A stretch of DNA of 64,000 bases from NCBI GenBank assembly GCA_963616935.1, contig CAVEMS010000002.1:186001-250000 (forward strand), written 5' to 3'. The notes under the pieces are model-generated. The model was not told the origin of the DNA, did not search any database, and worked only from the letters and a program-made list of their open reading frames with translations. Of the stretch, positions 26,643 through 35,517 are shown piece by piece. Every line of letters begins with the position of its first letter. The stretch's first letter is position 1. This DNA is from UBA4951 sp963616935 (lineage in GTDB: Bacteria > Bacillota_I > Bacilli_A > RFN20 > CAG-826). Made by a program: the position numbers and the translations under genes.

Positions 26643-27551
26643 ATGAAAAAAGAAAACCCCACGAAAAAGGAACCTTGTTTCCATAATCCTTTCAAGAAAA
26701 ACCTTTGCTCTATATGCGGCGCCAAATACGACGGAACGGCTGATACTTGCCCGAATTGTCATGCGAAAAGAGATTCCGATGAGCGCTTTTTGAAAAGCTT
26801 CGACAAAATATCCAACGTCTCCCCTCTTAGGGAACTTTTCCTTTTCCTATTAGGATGGCTCGGCTTTCAAGTGATAGGCATCATCGTGATGTTCGTCGTT
26901 GTATCCATAAAGACGGCCTCTTTGTCATCCATGGGCTATGTCGGCGAAGCCCTTGAGGCGGAGCTTCAAACCTATCTAAACTCAGCCGAGTACCTCGCTT
27001 GGTCCAATTACCCATCTTATATAATCCTTTTCGCTGGGTTATTGCTCATCCTTTGGAATCAGATACCGAAGCTTTTCCCTTCCTTTAAGAGGCCCGTGAA
27101 TTATTTGGCCGCAATCGGAGTCGCCGCCGTCTGCATCGGCTTCGATTTCCTATGGGGTTTCATCTGCGAACAGTTCTTCGAGACCACCACCAATCTCAAC
27201 CAGTCGGCCATCATCGATATGGTGCTTTATAGCCCAGTTTGCGCGATCCTTATCACCGGCATCATCGGTCCGTTATGCGAAGAACTCACATATAGGGTCG
27301 GCCTATTCGGCTTCGCCAAACGCATCAACCGCGTCTTGGCCTATGTCGTCGCAAGTCTCTTATTCGGTCTCATCCACATCCAGGATTACGCCAGTCTTAA
27401 CGAATGGCTTTCCTATCCTGGCTACGCCTTCGCCGGTTTAGGCCTCGCCTTCGCTTATGAAAAATTCGGGCTTGCCACCTCTTGGACGGCCCATTCGATA
27501 AACAACATCGTTAGCGTCGTCATAATTATGGTTGAGGGTAAAACCTCTTAG
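26643..27551 (+). CDS. CPBP-family membrane protease with N-terminal zinc ribbon
   Basis: A 302-residue membrane protein. Residues 22-39 form a zinc-ribbon-like unit with two Cys pairs (CSIC and CPNC). After it come several membrane helices and the CPBP (Abi) signature: EELTYR near residue 213, FGLIH near 240 and HSINN near 283, which are the catalytic Glu, Arg and His positions of this family of intramembrane proteases. Substrate unknown. ATG 26643 is chosen because TACAAT ends 7 bases upstream. The TraX gene follows 1 base after its stop codon. Confidence 0.85.
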   Translation: MKKENPTKKEPCFHNPFKKNLCSICGAKYDGTADTCPNCHAKRDSDERFLKSFDKISNVSPLRELFLFLLGWLGFQVIGIIVMFVVVSIKTASLSSMGYVGEALEAELQTYLNSAEYLAWSNYPSYIILFAGLLLILWNQIPKLFPSFKRPVNYLAAIGVAAVCIGFDFLWGFICEQFFETTTNLNQSAIIDMVLYSPVCAILITGIIGPLCEELTYRVGLFGFAKRINRVLAYVVASLLFGLIHIQDYASLNEWLSYPGYAFAGLGLAFAYEKFGLATSWTAHSINNIVSVVIIMVEGKTS

Positions 27552-27552
27552 A

Positions 27553-28464
27553 ATGAAGAAAGAGAAATTGTTCATAAACCAATTCGCTCTCAAAATCATC
27601 GCCCTTTTGACGATGACCACCAGCCACATCGGCTACATGATGATAGGCGGAGGGTATTTTGCCGTCGATAGCCCCGCTTATACGACCGGCATGATCCTCC
27701 AATATATCGGCAGGCTCGCCTTCCCGTTATTCGCCTTTATGTTGGCTGAGGGGATGAGAAAAACCCATGACCGCCTCAATTACGTGCTGAGGCTAGGAAT
27801 AATGTGTCTAGCGATAATCGCCGTCCAAACCGCCATGTTCCTAATCGATGGGAATATGGCTGGGACGATGGAAGGGAATGCCTTTTTGGATTTGGTCGTC
27901 GCCGCTTTATTCATATATCTTCTCGAGCACCCAAGCAAATACCTTAGGCCTTTGGCCATTCTTCCGCTTGGATACGTCGTCATATGCTATGCCATGGACG
28001 TAAGCGAGATCTACGCCTCTAGTAACAACGCCATATCCGTTTGGTCAAGCGGCTATCCGGCTTTCCTTAGGTGTTCGTATAGCCTCTATGGCTTCCTTAT
28101 CGCCATCGGTTTCTACTTCGCTTTGCCATTAGCGAAACTAATCCTCAAAGCGATGACCGGAGGAGACAAGGAGATGTATGAGACAATCGCCACCGAAAGC
28201 AAGCTCCAAGGCTTTTCCAACGCGATATCCGCTCTCCTTCTCGTTGTCATCAATCTTCTTTTCTGGGCCTTCATAAAATTCGGCCTGCCCGACCCCTACT
28301 ATATGGAAGCGCAGTCTTATGCCGCTTTAGCGGCGATATTCATCGTCTTCTATAACGGAAGGCGCGGATACAACGCCAAATGGTGGAAGATATTCACATA
28401 CCTATATTATCCGGTGCATCTCGTTTTGATTTGGGGAATTTTCGTATTATGCTTTATGCATTAA
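27553..28464 (+). CDS. TraX-family membrane protein
   Basis: A 303-residue polytopic membrane protein. The N-terminal ALKIIALLTMTTSHIGYMM matches the TraX family signature, as does the mid-protein YIGRLAFPLFAFMLAEG. TraX of F plasmid acetylates pilin; chromosomal Firmicutes members are common and thought to be membrane acetyltransferases of unknown substrate. There are no conjugation genes here, so a plasmid origin is not indicated. It starts directly after the CPBP gene and is followed by trxA 11 bases downstream. Confidence 0.85.
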   Translation: MKKEKLFINQFALKIIALLTMTTSHIGYMMIGGGYFAVDSPAYTTGMILQYIGRLAFPLFAFMLAEGMRKTHDRLNYVLRLGIMCLAIIAVQTAMFLIDGNMAGTMEGNAFLDLVVAALFIYLLEHPSKYLRPLAILPLGYVVICYAMDVSEIYASSNNAISVWSSGYPAFLRCSYSLYGFLIAIGFYFALPLAKLILKAMTGGDKEMYETIATESKLQGFSNAISALLLVVINLLFWAFIKFGLPDPYYMEAQSYAALAAIFIVFYNGRRGYNAKWWKIFTYLYYPVHLVLIWGIFVLCFMH

Positions 28465-28475
28465 GGAGATAGCGT

Positions 28476-28781
28476 ATGCTAAAACACATCGATAACGAAA
28501 AGGAATTCTTGGAGGCCACGAGCAAAGGGAAGGCCGTTGTTGATTTCTATGCCACTTGGTGCGGCCCATGCGGAATGCTCGCCCCGATACTCGAGAAAAT
28601 AGCCTCCGAGCACGGGGAGATCGACATCATCAAAGTCGACGTCGATAAAGCCCCGGAAATCGCCTCGAAATTCGGAATCCGAAGCATCCCCACCCTCATT
28701 CTCTTCGAAGATGGGAAAGCCGTCGACATGAGAGTCGGATACCTGCCCGAAGAAAGCGTGCTCCGCTTCGCGAAAATATAA
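28476..28781 (+). CDS. trxA: Thioredoxin
   Basis: Cytosolic disulfide reductase of 101 residues. The active site WCGPC is at residues 28-32 and the cis-proline in IRSIPTLILF near residue 72. AAGGAG lies 7 bases before the ATG, a strong Shine-Dalgarno site typical of internal operon genes in this window. It is last in the CPBP-TraX-TrxA group. Confidence 0.96.
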   Translation: MLKHIDNEKEFLEATSKGKAVVDFYATWCGPCGMLAPILEKIASEHGEIDIIKVDVDKAPEIASKFGIRSIPTLILFEDGKAVDMRVGYLPEESVLRFAKI

Positions 28782-28848
28782 CCATTTCACGTTTTTTCGT
28801 TTTTTCTTCCACACGAGTGGCAGTTGTGATATATTCTTTCACGCACCC

Positions 28849-28925
28849 GGACCATTGGTGTAGCGGTCTAACATGCCTCCCTGTCACGGAGGAGATCACG
28901 AGTTCGAATCTCGTATGGTCCGCCA
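28849..28925 (+). tRNA. tRNA-Asp (GTC)
   Basis: Acceptor GGACCAT pairs with ATGGTCC. The anticodon loop CTGTCAC gives GTC, the T loop is TTCGAAT, and CCA is encoded. It is 77 bases long including CCA and followed 2 bases later by tRNA-Gly. Confidence 0.97.
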
Positions 28926-28927
28926 GC

Positions 28928-29001
28928 GCAGGTGTAGTTCAATGGTAGAACTTCAGCCTTCCAAGCTGAATACGCGGGTTCGATTCCCGTCACCTGCTCC
29001 A
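28928..29001 (+). tRNA. tRNA-Gly (TCC)
   Basis: Acceptor GCAGGTG pairs with CACCTGC. The anticodon loop CTTCCAA gives TCC, the T loop is TTCGATT, and CCA is encoded. Co-transcribed with tRNA-Asp and followed by a terminator. Confidence 0.97.
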
Positions 29002-29015
29002 ATCAAGCCACGTGT

Positions 29016-29043
29016 AGCCCGATACTCGTTATCGGGCTTTTTT
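29016..29043 (+). terminator. Terminator after the tRNA pair
   Basis: A 9-bp perfect stem AGCCCGATA/TATCGGGCT with a 5-base loop, followed by a run of T. Confidence 0.93.
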
Positions 29044-29128
29044 ATTTCCCTATTTCATCAAAGGCTAATGAAATCCTTCTTCAAATAGCATCGCACGTCG
29101 AATAAGTAGTAGGATAAACGAAAGAGGA

Positions 29129-30559
29129 ATGGACATGGAAAAGAAAAAACTCGGCGGACGTTTCTGGGCGAGTATCGCCTTAGTCGGCTTCATCGGTCAA
29201 CTCGCCTGGGCGATTGAGAATAACTACATAAATCTCTGGGTGTTCTCGCAAACCGGAAATAGCGACGCCATCACCTATATGACAATACTAAGCGCTTTGA
29301 TGGCTACGATAACGACCTTCTTCATGGGCGCTCTAAGCGACAAGATAGGAAAAAGGAAGCTATTCATATCCTGGGGTTTCATCATCTGGGGCATCACCGT
29401 TTTCTCTTTCGGACTCATTAGCAAAGACAACATGGAAGCCGTCTATGGAGTGGAGAACGCCATAATGATGGTCGGCATATGGATGGTCGTGATCGATTGC
29501 TTGATGACCTTCTTTGGAAGCACCGCAAGCGACGCCTGCTTTAATGCCATGGTCACCGATACGACGGATGGCTCAAACCGTGGCAAGGTCGAGAGTTTTC
29601 TTTCCATCCTTCCATTATTCGCAAACGTCGTGATGATGGCGATTGGAATGCCTTTGCATATAGGCGCGACGCCTGACGAATATCTGACTGAGCAGATTGC
29701 TAATGGCGTCTATAAGAATGGCGCAAGCGCCTTATCCGGCGGCTGGTTCATATATTTCATAATCTGCGGCGCTTTGGTGACGCTTAGCGGCATCGCCTCC
29801 CTCTTCCTCATCCCGAAAGACAAGTGCGTCCCTAACCGCGATGGGGCTTATCTAAAGAATCTCGTGCACGGCTTTAAGATAAGCGTCATCAAGGAAAACG
29901 CCCTTCTATATATCGCTCTCCTCGTCTTCTTTTGCTTCAATAGCGCAGTCAATTCCTTCATGCCCTACTACATGGTCTATATGCAGCTATCAACGTCTTT
30001 TGGCGGAGCGGGCCTCATCGGCATGGATTTCTATCTCGCAATCGGCGTGATCTTCGTTCTTAGCAGCATCATCGCCATCCTTAACGGTATCTTCTTGCTC
30101 GACCGTTTCGACCGCATCAAGCAACTATACGTCTCCTTCGTTTTCTCGGTGATCGGGCTTCTTGGGCTCGCTTTCTTAAAAGAGATGGCGTGGATCATCG
30201 TCTTTGGGACCTTCTTGATCACCGGTTACCTCATAACGACATCGATCCTTGGCGCCATAGTGCGCGACTTGACTCCCAAAAAGGAAGTCGGGCTCTTCCA
30301 AGGCATCCGCATGGTCTTCTGCGTTCTTTTGCCGATGGTCACGGGGCCTCTTATATCGAGCGCTTTCTTCAAGAAGACGGAATATCACGACGACGCAAAT
30401 TTCGCCTTAAACGGCAAAACGCCATCGAGTGTCATGTTCCTTGTGGCGCTCGCTTTCATAGTTTTGTCGATTTTCCCGACGATTTGGCTCGATAAAGCAA
30501 GCAAGAAAGCAGCCATAAATGCTACAATAGCCCCCGGAACGGGAGAAAAAGATGATTAA
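29129..30559 (+). CDS. MFS transporter
   Basis: A 476-residue major facilitator with about 12 membrane helices. The conserved loop between helices 2 and 3 is seen as GALSDKIGKRKLF near residue 70. The protein resembles the glycoside/sugar-type MFS carriers of Firmicutes (ending in SKKAAINATIA-like tail), but the substrate cannot be told. ATG 29129 and ATG 29135 are both possible. AAAGAGG is better spaced for 29135. Its last codons overlap the start of rdgB by 8 bases. Confidence 0.85.
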   Translation: MDMEKKKLGGRFWASIALVGFIGQLAWAIENNYINLWVFSQTGNSDAITYMTILSALMATITTFFMGALSDKIGKRKLFISWGFIIWGITVFSFGLISKDNMEAVYGVENAIMMVGIWMVVIDCLMTFFGSTASDACFNAMVTDTTDGSNRGKVESFLSILPLFANVVMMAIGMPLHIGATPDEYLTEQIANGVYKNGASALSGGWFIYFIICGALVTLSGIASLFLIPKDKCVPNRDGAYLKNLVHGFKISVIKENALLYIALLVFFCFNSAVNSFMPYYMVYMQLSTSFGGAGLIGMDFYLAIGVIFVLSSIIAILNGIFLLDRFDRIKQLYVSFVFSVIGLLGLAFLKEMAWIIVFGTFLITGYLITTSILGAIVRDLTPKKEVGLFQGIRMVFCVLLPMVTGPLISSAFFKKTEYHDDANFALNGKTPSSVMFLVALAFIVLSIFPTIWLDKASKKAAINATIAPGTGEKDD

Positions 30560-31145
30560 AGACATAGTCCTTGCCACTCATAACCAGCATAAACTCAAGG
30601 AATTTAGCGATTATTTGTCGCCATTAGGGATCAAAGTCCATAGCGAGCGCGAATTCGTCACGGATCTAGAGATAAACGAAGACGGGAAGACATATCACGA
30701 AAACGCCTTCATCAAGGCGAACGCCGTTAAGCCCTTCTCCCCCTATCCCGTTTTGGCGGATGATTCCGGGATTGAGATAAAGGCTTTGGGCCAAAACTTC
30801 CCAGGCATCAAAAGCGCGCGTTTCCTCGAAAGCCTCGATCCCAATCCCCTTGAGGCGGATAAAAAAGTCCTTTCCCTTATGCGTGGGGCCGGGGATAGAA
30901 GCGCCACTTTTTATTGCGTGCTAGCCCTCATCGTCGACAAAAGAACCTACTATTTCGAGGGCGAGTGCCCTGGGAGTATCCTCGTCAAGGTGACGGGAGA
31001 GAAAGGCTTCGGCTACGATCCGATATTCCGTTCGCTAGAAGGGAACGTCAATTTCGGAGAATGCGATGAGGAGACGAAAAGCAAATACTCGCACCGTGGC
31101 AAAGCCATCGCCAAACTGCTCAAATTCCTTAAGAGCAACCTCTAA
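30552..31145 (+). CDS. rdgB: XTP/dITP pyrophosphatase (RdgB/HAM1)
   Basis: Cleans the nucleotide pool of non-canonical purine triphosphates. At 197 residues it is standard. Key segments: LATHNQHKLKEF at the N-terminus, LADDSGIEIKAL near residue 75, FPGIKSARF, and the C-terminal GFGYDPIFRS and KSKYSHRGKA. It is translationally coupled to the MFS gene. Its 3' end overlaps the convergent membrane gene by 4 bases. Confidence 0.95.
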   Translation: MIKDIVLATHNQHKLKEFSDYLSPLGIKVHSEREFVTDLEINEDGKTYHENAFIKANAVKPFSPYPVLADDSGIEIKALGQNFPGIKSARFLESLDPNPLEADKKVLSLMRGAGDRSATFYCVLALIVDKRTYYFEGECPGSILVKVTGEKGFGYDPIFRSLEGNVNFGECDEETKSKYSHRGKAIAKLLKFLKSNL

Positions 31146-31933
31146 TCCCTCTTTTTCTCTTTTCTTAATTTCGCCTTGTTTTTCTTTTCCTCGATTCGCA
31201 AGGCGTTTTTATTTTTTAGGGCCAATATATACTCATTCATTAGCGCGCTCCACTCTTCCCGCTTCGTTTTGAAGGCGAAAATCCAATGGTGCTTTCCCTC
31301 CATCTTCTTATAGTGATCTTGGAAGGAGACTTTGATATTTTCCCAATAGACGATGAGTTTTGAGTCTTTGACCGCCGTCCTGATTCGCGTCAACAATCCT
31401 ATCGACCAGCCGAAATCGACAAAGAGAACGCCGTATAGCAAGCCGACGACAAAACCGAAGATCAATGCGTTTTCACTTGCGAAATCGTAAATCGCGACGA
31501 AGAAGGGATTGGCCAAAAAGACGTAAACGGCGCCGATAAGGAGCCAAAAGAAACTAAACAATGGGCAGATTATGCCTTGGATGTTCCCTGGCCTATCCGA
31601 ATAATCCCATAAAGCGGTCTTTAGCCCCTTAATGAAGATAAGACCGGCGATATATTCGATTAAGGTCATGGCCACCCCGGCCACCAAGACGATGAGCAGC
31701 TCGATTTGCCACCTCTCCCATCCAAGCGTATAAAAGGGGATGAAATTTGCGAAAACGTAGAAACCGGTAAGGCCAAATCCATATAGCGGAAGCATAGGAC
31801 CCGTCAAAAAGCCGGGGTTCACCCATCTTTTCTGCGTGAATATCCTCCGAAAGAAGAGTTCGATGACCCAACCCGAAAGACCGCCAAGGAAGAAGAGAAC
31901 GCTTAATGCGACGAAACCGATGAAAACTTCCAT
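31142..31933 (-). CDS. PF06541-family membrane protein (putative ABC-transporter type IV)
   Basis: A 263-residue protein with about five membrane helices. Family features: GWVIELFFRRIF, the WVNPGFLTGPMLPLYGFG loop near residue 40, LIEYIAGLI and ALWDYSDRPGNIQGIICP near residue 110. The family is called an ABC transporter domain in databases but has no proven transport role. The C-terminal 80 residues are charged and cytoplasmic. ATG 31933 has GAGG 6 bases upstream and is preferred over TTG 31948. Confidence 0.82.
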   Translation of the reverse strand: MEVFIGFVALSVLFFLGGLSGWVIELFFRRIFTQKRWVNPGFLTGPMLPLYGFGLTGFYVFANFIPFYTLGWERWQIELLIVLVAGVAMTLIEYIAGLIFIKGLKTALWDYSDRPGNIQGIICPLFSFFWLLIGAVYVFLANPFFVAIYDFASENALIFGFVVGLLYGVLFVDFGWSIGLLTRIRTAVKDSKLIVYWENIKVSFQDHYKKMEGKHHWIFAFKTKREEWSALMNEYILALKNKNALRIEEKKNKAKLRKEKKRD

Positions 31934-32081
31934 TTTTTCCTCTATCAATGCGAATTATGCCCCATAATCGACGAAAGAGGAAGAAAAAGCAAACTATAGA
32001 GTTTGCAAAAGGTAGCGTTAAGGTTAAAATAGCGTCGTTAATTTCCTTTCGACAGGGATATTTTTGAAAAGAGAGACATTT

Positions 32082-32564
32082 ATGAAGAAAACACGTTCAT
32101 TGCCGCGCATCCTAAACGCACTGGTGGCGATTGCCGCTTTAGTGGCGTTCTTCTGCAACTTCGCCCCGACCTTCAGCACCGATTACCATGGCAGCGTCCA
32201 CGGAAATCTCTTCAACTCGATTTATGGCTATGGAATCTGCGAAGGATATAACATCGTCGTGCCGTTAGTCATCGCGATGGCGACCCTCTCGTTACTTGTG
32301 ATCGCCTCGATCGTCGGCTTCGTTCTCGGCGACAAGCACCACAAGCTCATCGCTTTGATCGAAATCGTTCTTGGCATCGCGACCGGCGTCTTATATCTAC
32401 TCACCTGGAACTTCTTCGCGTCCGCCAATAACGTCGACCTTGCTAGCACTGGCGAAACCGGCTTAGGCGCTGGCCCGATCTGCGTTTCCGTCTTCGCTTT
32501 CGTATCTGCCTTCCTTGCCTTCCTAATCATCGCGATGGGCAAGAAAAAAGTCGTCGTCGACTAA
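32082..32564 (+). CDS. Four-helix membrane protein of unknown function
   Basis: A 160-residue protein with four predicted membrane helices (residues about 10-28, 56-80, 87-110 and 128-152) and an extracellular loop rich in Asn, Gly and Tyr after helix 1. No family is recognised. ATG 32082 lies after a purine-rich GAGAG and a leader of about 50 bases. A possible promoter is TTGCAA with TAAAAT 16 bases later near 32004-32031. It ends with its own terminator, so it is a single-gene unit. Confidence 0.7.
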   Translation: MKKTRSLPRILNALVAIAALVAFFCNFAPTFSTDYHGSVHGNLFNSIYGYGICEGYNIVVPLVIAMATLSLLVIASIVGFVLGDKHHKLIALIEIVLGIATGVLYLLTWNFFASANNVDLASTGETGLGAGPICVSVFAFVSAFLAFLIIAMGKKKVVVD

Positions 32565-32580
32565 TCGAATACGATATCTC

Positions 32581-32606
32581 GACGCCTGGAAACGGGCGTC
32601 TTTTTT
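32581..32606 (+). terminator. Terminator after the four-helix membrane gene
   Basis: Stem GACGCC/GGCGTC with an 8-base loop, followed by six T. It lies just before the 3' end of the convergent vsr gene. Confidence 0.85.
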
Positions 32607-32618
32607 ATTATCTTGGCA

Positions 32619-33041
32619 CTACTTCTTATAGCCGCGTTCAATAAGGATATCCATAACCTTCTTCGCGCATCCCTTTGGATCCTTTTCGATTTCCTTGCCC
32701 CAGAAGCGGATGACGGCATAGCCTTCTTTCGCTAGATGTTCATTCACCTCTTTATCGCGGGCGATGTTCCTTCTTATCTTCGGTATCCAATAATCGCGGT
32801 TGCTTTTTATCTTCGCCTCATTCTCCTCGAAGCGATAACCGTGCCAAAACTCGGAATCGCAGAAAACGGCGATTCTGTATTTCTTGCTCGAGATGTCCGG
32901 ATGTCCGAACACCTTATTGCTATTCGCCCGATATCTAAATCCAAGCGCGTATAGCTCTTTCCTTAACGATAGCTCGATGCCAGTGTCTTTGCCTTTGATC
33001 CTAGACATCGTATAGGAAACCGTGGCTTCATCGCGTTTCAT
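32619..33041 (-). CDS. vsr: Very short patch repair endonuclease (Vsr type), no cognate methylase nearby
   Basis: A 140-residue protein with the Vsr/DUF559 restriction-endonuclease-like fold: MSRIKGKDTGIELSLRKELY near residue 12, the catalytic HPDI and IAVFCDSEFWHG near 55-65, KSNRDYWIPKIRRN and the C-terminal YAVIRFWGKE. Classic Vsr nicks next to T:G mismatches made by deamination of 5-methylcytosine beside a cytosine methylase. No methylase gene is in the window. It is the last gene of the ABC exporter operon, coupled by an ATGA overlap to the lipoprotein. Confidence 0.85.
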   Translation of the reverse strand: MKRDEATVSYTMSRIKGKDTGIELSLRKELYALGFRYRANSNKVFGHPDISSKKYRIAVFCDSEFWHGYRFEENEAKIKSNRDYWIPKIRRNIARDKEVNEHLAKEGYAVIRFWGKEIEKDPKGCAKKVMDILIERGYKK

Positions 33042-33790
33042 TTCATCTCAAAGTCCAAAGTGAAGGAGCCTTCGACGGAGATAGACTCATTCTCGCTATA
33101 AGAGTATTTCACCGCCACTTCGCTAAGAACGCCACTTTCTATTGCGATGTCGAAAGAAGTGCATTTCATATCATCATTCACTTCGAAAAATAGGAAATCG
33201 GGCAATTTTATGTCCTTGCCTTCAAAATATAAGCTAAGTTGATTCGAGGCACTCGAAAGAGCGGTATAAAGGGTGAGATCGTTCGTCTTCGTCTCTTCCC
33301 CTATCTCGCTCATCAACGTAGACGCCGTATCCAAGAACGACATGGCCAATGATGGGTAATAATTGGATGAGAAATCGAAAAAAGGCTGCAAATCCTTGTC
33401 CTTTTCCTCGTCATATTGACGTTTTTCGTCTGTATAGACGTCATTTACTTCTATTGACGTATCGTTTTTCGTCACCGTGACAAACGTCGCTTTCTCGGAT
33501 GTTTCTTCGTCGAAATAGTCGAAGGAGAAAGACGAATCGCCAAGGAGATGATAACGGATGAAGAAGGTCTCTTCGTTTTTTCCCTTCTCTTCCTCTCTCT
33601 CCTTTCTCATCTCTTTTTTCTTTAAGCCAACACCAAAGGTTTTGGCTTTCTCCTTCTTTGATTCAAAAGAAGAAATCGCGGAAGAGAGAATGGATTTTGC
33701 CTCGCTAAAGGTGATGGCCTTCGGGTAGACGAAAGAACAAGCGCTTAGCGGCAAAGAGAGAGCGAAAAGAGGAATCAGACGTCTCCTCAT
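33038..33790 (-). CDS. Lipoprotein of unknown function
   Basis: A 250-residue protein with a lipoprotein signal peptide ending in LSAC at residues 15-18. The mature part begins with a helical region (ITFSEAKSILSSAISSFESK), then a highly charged Lys/Glu stretch and beta-rich segments. No family is recognised. Overlaps of 4 bases (ATGA) with both the ABC exporter upstream and vsr downstream suggest fixed stoichiometry with the exporter. It might be a surface accessory of it; this is inference from position. Confidence 0.75.
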   Translation of the reverse strand: MRRRLIPLFALSLPLSACSFVYPKAITFSEAKSILSSAISSFESKKEKAKTFGVGLKKKEMRKEREEEKGKNEETFFIRYHLLGDSSFSFDYFDEETSEKATFVTVTKNDTSIEVNDVYTDEKRQYDEEKDKDLQPFFDFSSNYYPSLAMSFLDTASTLMSEIGEETKTNDLTLYTALSSASNQLSLYFEGKDIKLPDFLFFEVNDDMKCTSFDIAIESGVLSEVAVKYSYSENESISVEGSFTLDFEMK

Positions 33791-35517
33791 AGGAACTGCG
33801 CTCCATAAAGCTTGCTATAGAAGCCGCCCTTGGAAAGAAGGTCGGCGTGGGAACCGCTTTCGATGATCTCGCCGTCTTTCATCACAAGGATGACATCGCT
33901 TGAAACGATGGTGCTTAGACGATGGGCGACGACAAGCGAAGTCCTGCCTTTCATTAGTTCTTTGAAGGATTCGTTAAGCAATCGCTCCGTCCTAAGGTCG
34001 ATATTCGAAGTGGCTTCGTCCAAAATCACGATCTCAGGCGAAAGGAGCATAACGCGGGCGACGCAGATAAGCTGCTTTTCCCCAATCGATAGGCCCGAGC
34101 TATCGGAAATCATGGTGTCATATCCTTGCGGCAAGCGTTCGATAAGCCTATCGCACTGCGCTTTATGGGCAGCAATCTTGACTTCCTCTAACGTCGCGCC
34201 TTCTTTCGCATAGGCGATGTTCTCATAGACCGTGCCTTTAAAGATCCAAGTATCTTGGAGGACCATGCCGATATGTTTCCTCAAGCCGTCTTTCTTGATA
34301 TCAAGGAAAGAATTGTCGCCGGCTTTGAAAGTGCCTTTTTGCGGATCGTAGAAGCGGAGCAACAGGTTTATTAGAGTGCTTTTGCCGCACCCCGTCGGGC
34401 CGACTAACGCGATGCGGTCGCCATCCTTGAATTCGAAAGTGAAGTCCTTGATGACGTCTTTCTTCATATCGTAAGAGAAAGTGACGTTCTCAGCCGATAG
34501 ATCGCTTAAGGAGCCCATGACGTCAAGGGTTCCATCATCGACGTCTTTCGCTTCGTGAAGCGCTTCGTCAACACGGTCTAAAGAAGAGAAAGCGTAGTCG
34601 ATTTCGCTGATGACGTCGGATATTTCGTTGAATGGCTGCATATAATTCGACGCATAGGTCAAGAAAGCGCTGAGATCGCCGACTAAGAAGACGATTCCTA
34701 GATGCGACCCGAAGTCCTTGATGATGAAGAGGGCGCCTAAAAGAATGAGCGACGAATTGATTAGAGCATTCACAAGCCTTGTCGAAGGGTTAATCAAAGA
34801 GGCGCCGAGATTGGCTTTGAAAGTGTCTTCTCTAAGTCCTTTGTTTAGCTTTTCGAACTCATCCGATCTTCTTTTCGTTAGGCCAAGGGAAGTTATCGCC
34901 TCACTGTTGGTTAGTTCTTCAAGCGAGAAGGCGTTAAGTTCGGCCGTCGCTTTCGCCTGCGATTTGAAATACTTGCTATTGAAACGCGATATGAAGCGGG
35001 ATATGAGCATCGAAAGAGGCGTCAAAACGACGACCAATATGGCGAGGATGTAGTTGATCGTAGCCATGAAGACGAGAGTTATGGCAATCGCGATAACGCC
35101 GTCATAGAAAGCAGCGAAGCCACTCACCAAGCCGTTTTGGATCTTCTCGATGTCGCTAGTCAAGGTCAAGAGGCGATCGCCTTTCGCGCTTCTATCGATC
35201 GAAGCGATCGACACATCATTATAGGAATGGAACACCTCTTTCCTAAGGCGATATATGAGGTCGGCTCCGATTAAGGAAGTCGAGAAATCGAATAGGTATC
35301 GGAAAAAGGCTCCGACAACCAAGAAAACGGTCATCAATAGCACGTATAGATGCATATTCGAATAATCGGATGAGGCGATGAAGTTAACGACTTTGCCAGC
35401 CAAAAACGGAATGGCGAGCTTAGAGCCTGTCGAAAGGAGAGCGAACAACAAAGAAAGGACGATTTTCGGATATGAGCCCTTAAGATAAGGGATTATCTTC
35501 TTCAAACGCTTAATCAT
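33787..35517 (-). CDS. ABC exporter half-transporter, consensus Walker B, degenerate signature
   Basis: A 576-residue type IV ABC exporter half: six membrane helices, then the nucleotide-binding domain. Walker A is GPTGCGKST near residue 375, Walker B ends ILDEATSNID with the catalytic Glu, and the signature reads LSIGE instead of LSGGQ. The partner gene upstream has the opposite pattern, so the two should form a heterodimer with one active and one degenerate ATP site, as in BmrCD and TM287/288. Substrate unknown: drugs, lipids or peptides. Coupled by ATGA to both neighbours. Confidence 0.93.
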   Translation of the reverse strand: MIKRLKKIIPYLKGSYPKIVLSLLFALLSTGSKLAIPFLAGKVVNFIASSDYSNMHLYVLLMTVFLVVGAFFRYLFDFSTSLIGADLIYRLRKEVFHSYNDVSIASIDRSAKGDRLLTLTSDIEKIQNGLVSGFAAFYDGVIAIAITLVFMATINYILAILVVVLTPLSMLISRFISRFNSKYFKSQAKATAELNAFSLEELTNSEAITSLGLTKRRSDEFEKLNKGLREDTFKANLGASLINPSTRLVNALINSSLILLGALFIIKDFGSHLGIVFLVGDLSAFLTYASNYMQPFNEISDVISEIDYAFSSLDRVDEALHEAKDVDDGTLDVMGSLSDLSAENVTFSYDMKKDVIKDFTFEFKDGDRIALVGPTGCGKSTLINLLLRFYDPQKGTFKAGDNSFLDIKKDGLRKHIGMVLQDTWIFKGTVYENIAYAKEGATLEEVKIAAHKAQCDRLIERLPQGYDTMISDSSGLSIGEKQLICVARVMLLSPEIVILDEATSNIDLRTERLLNESFKELMKGRTSLVVAHRLSTIVSSDVILVMKDGEIIESGSHADLLSKGGFYSKLYGAQFL

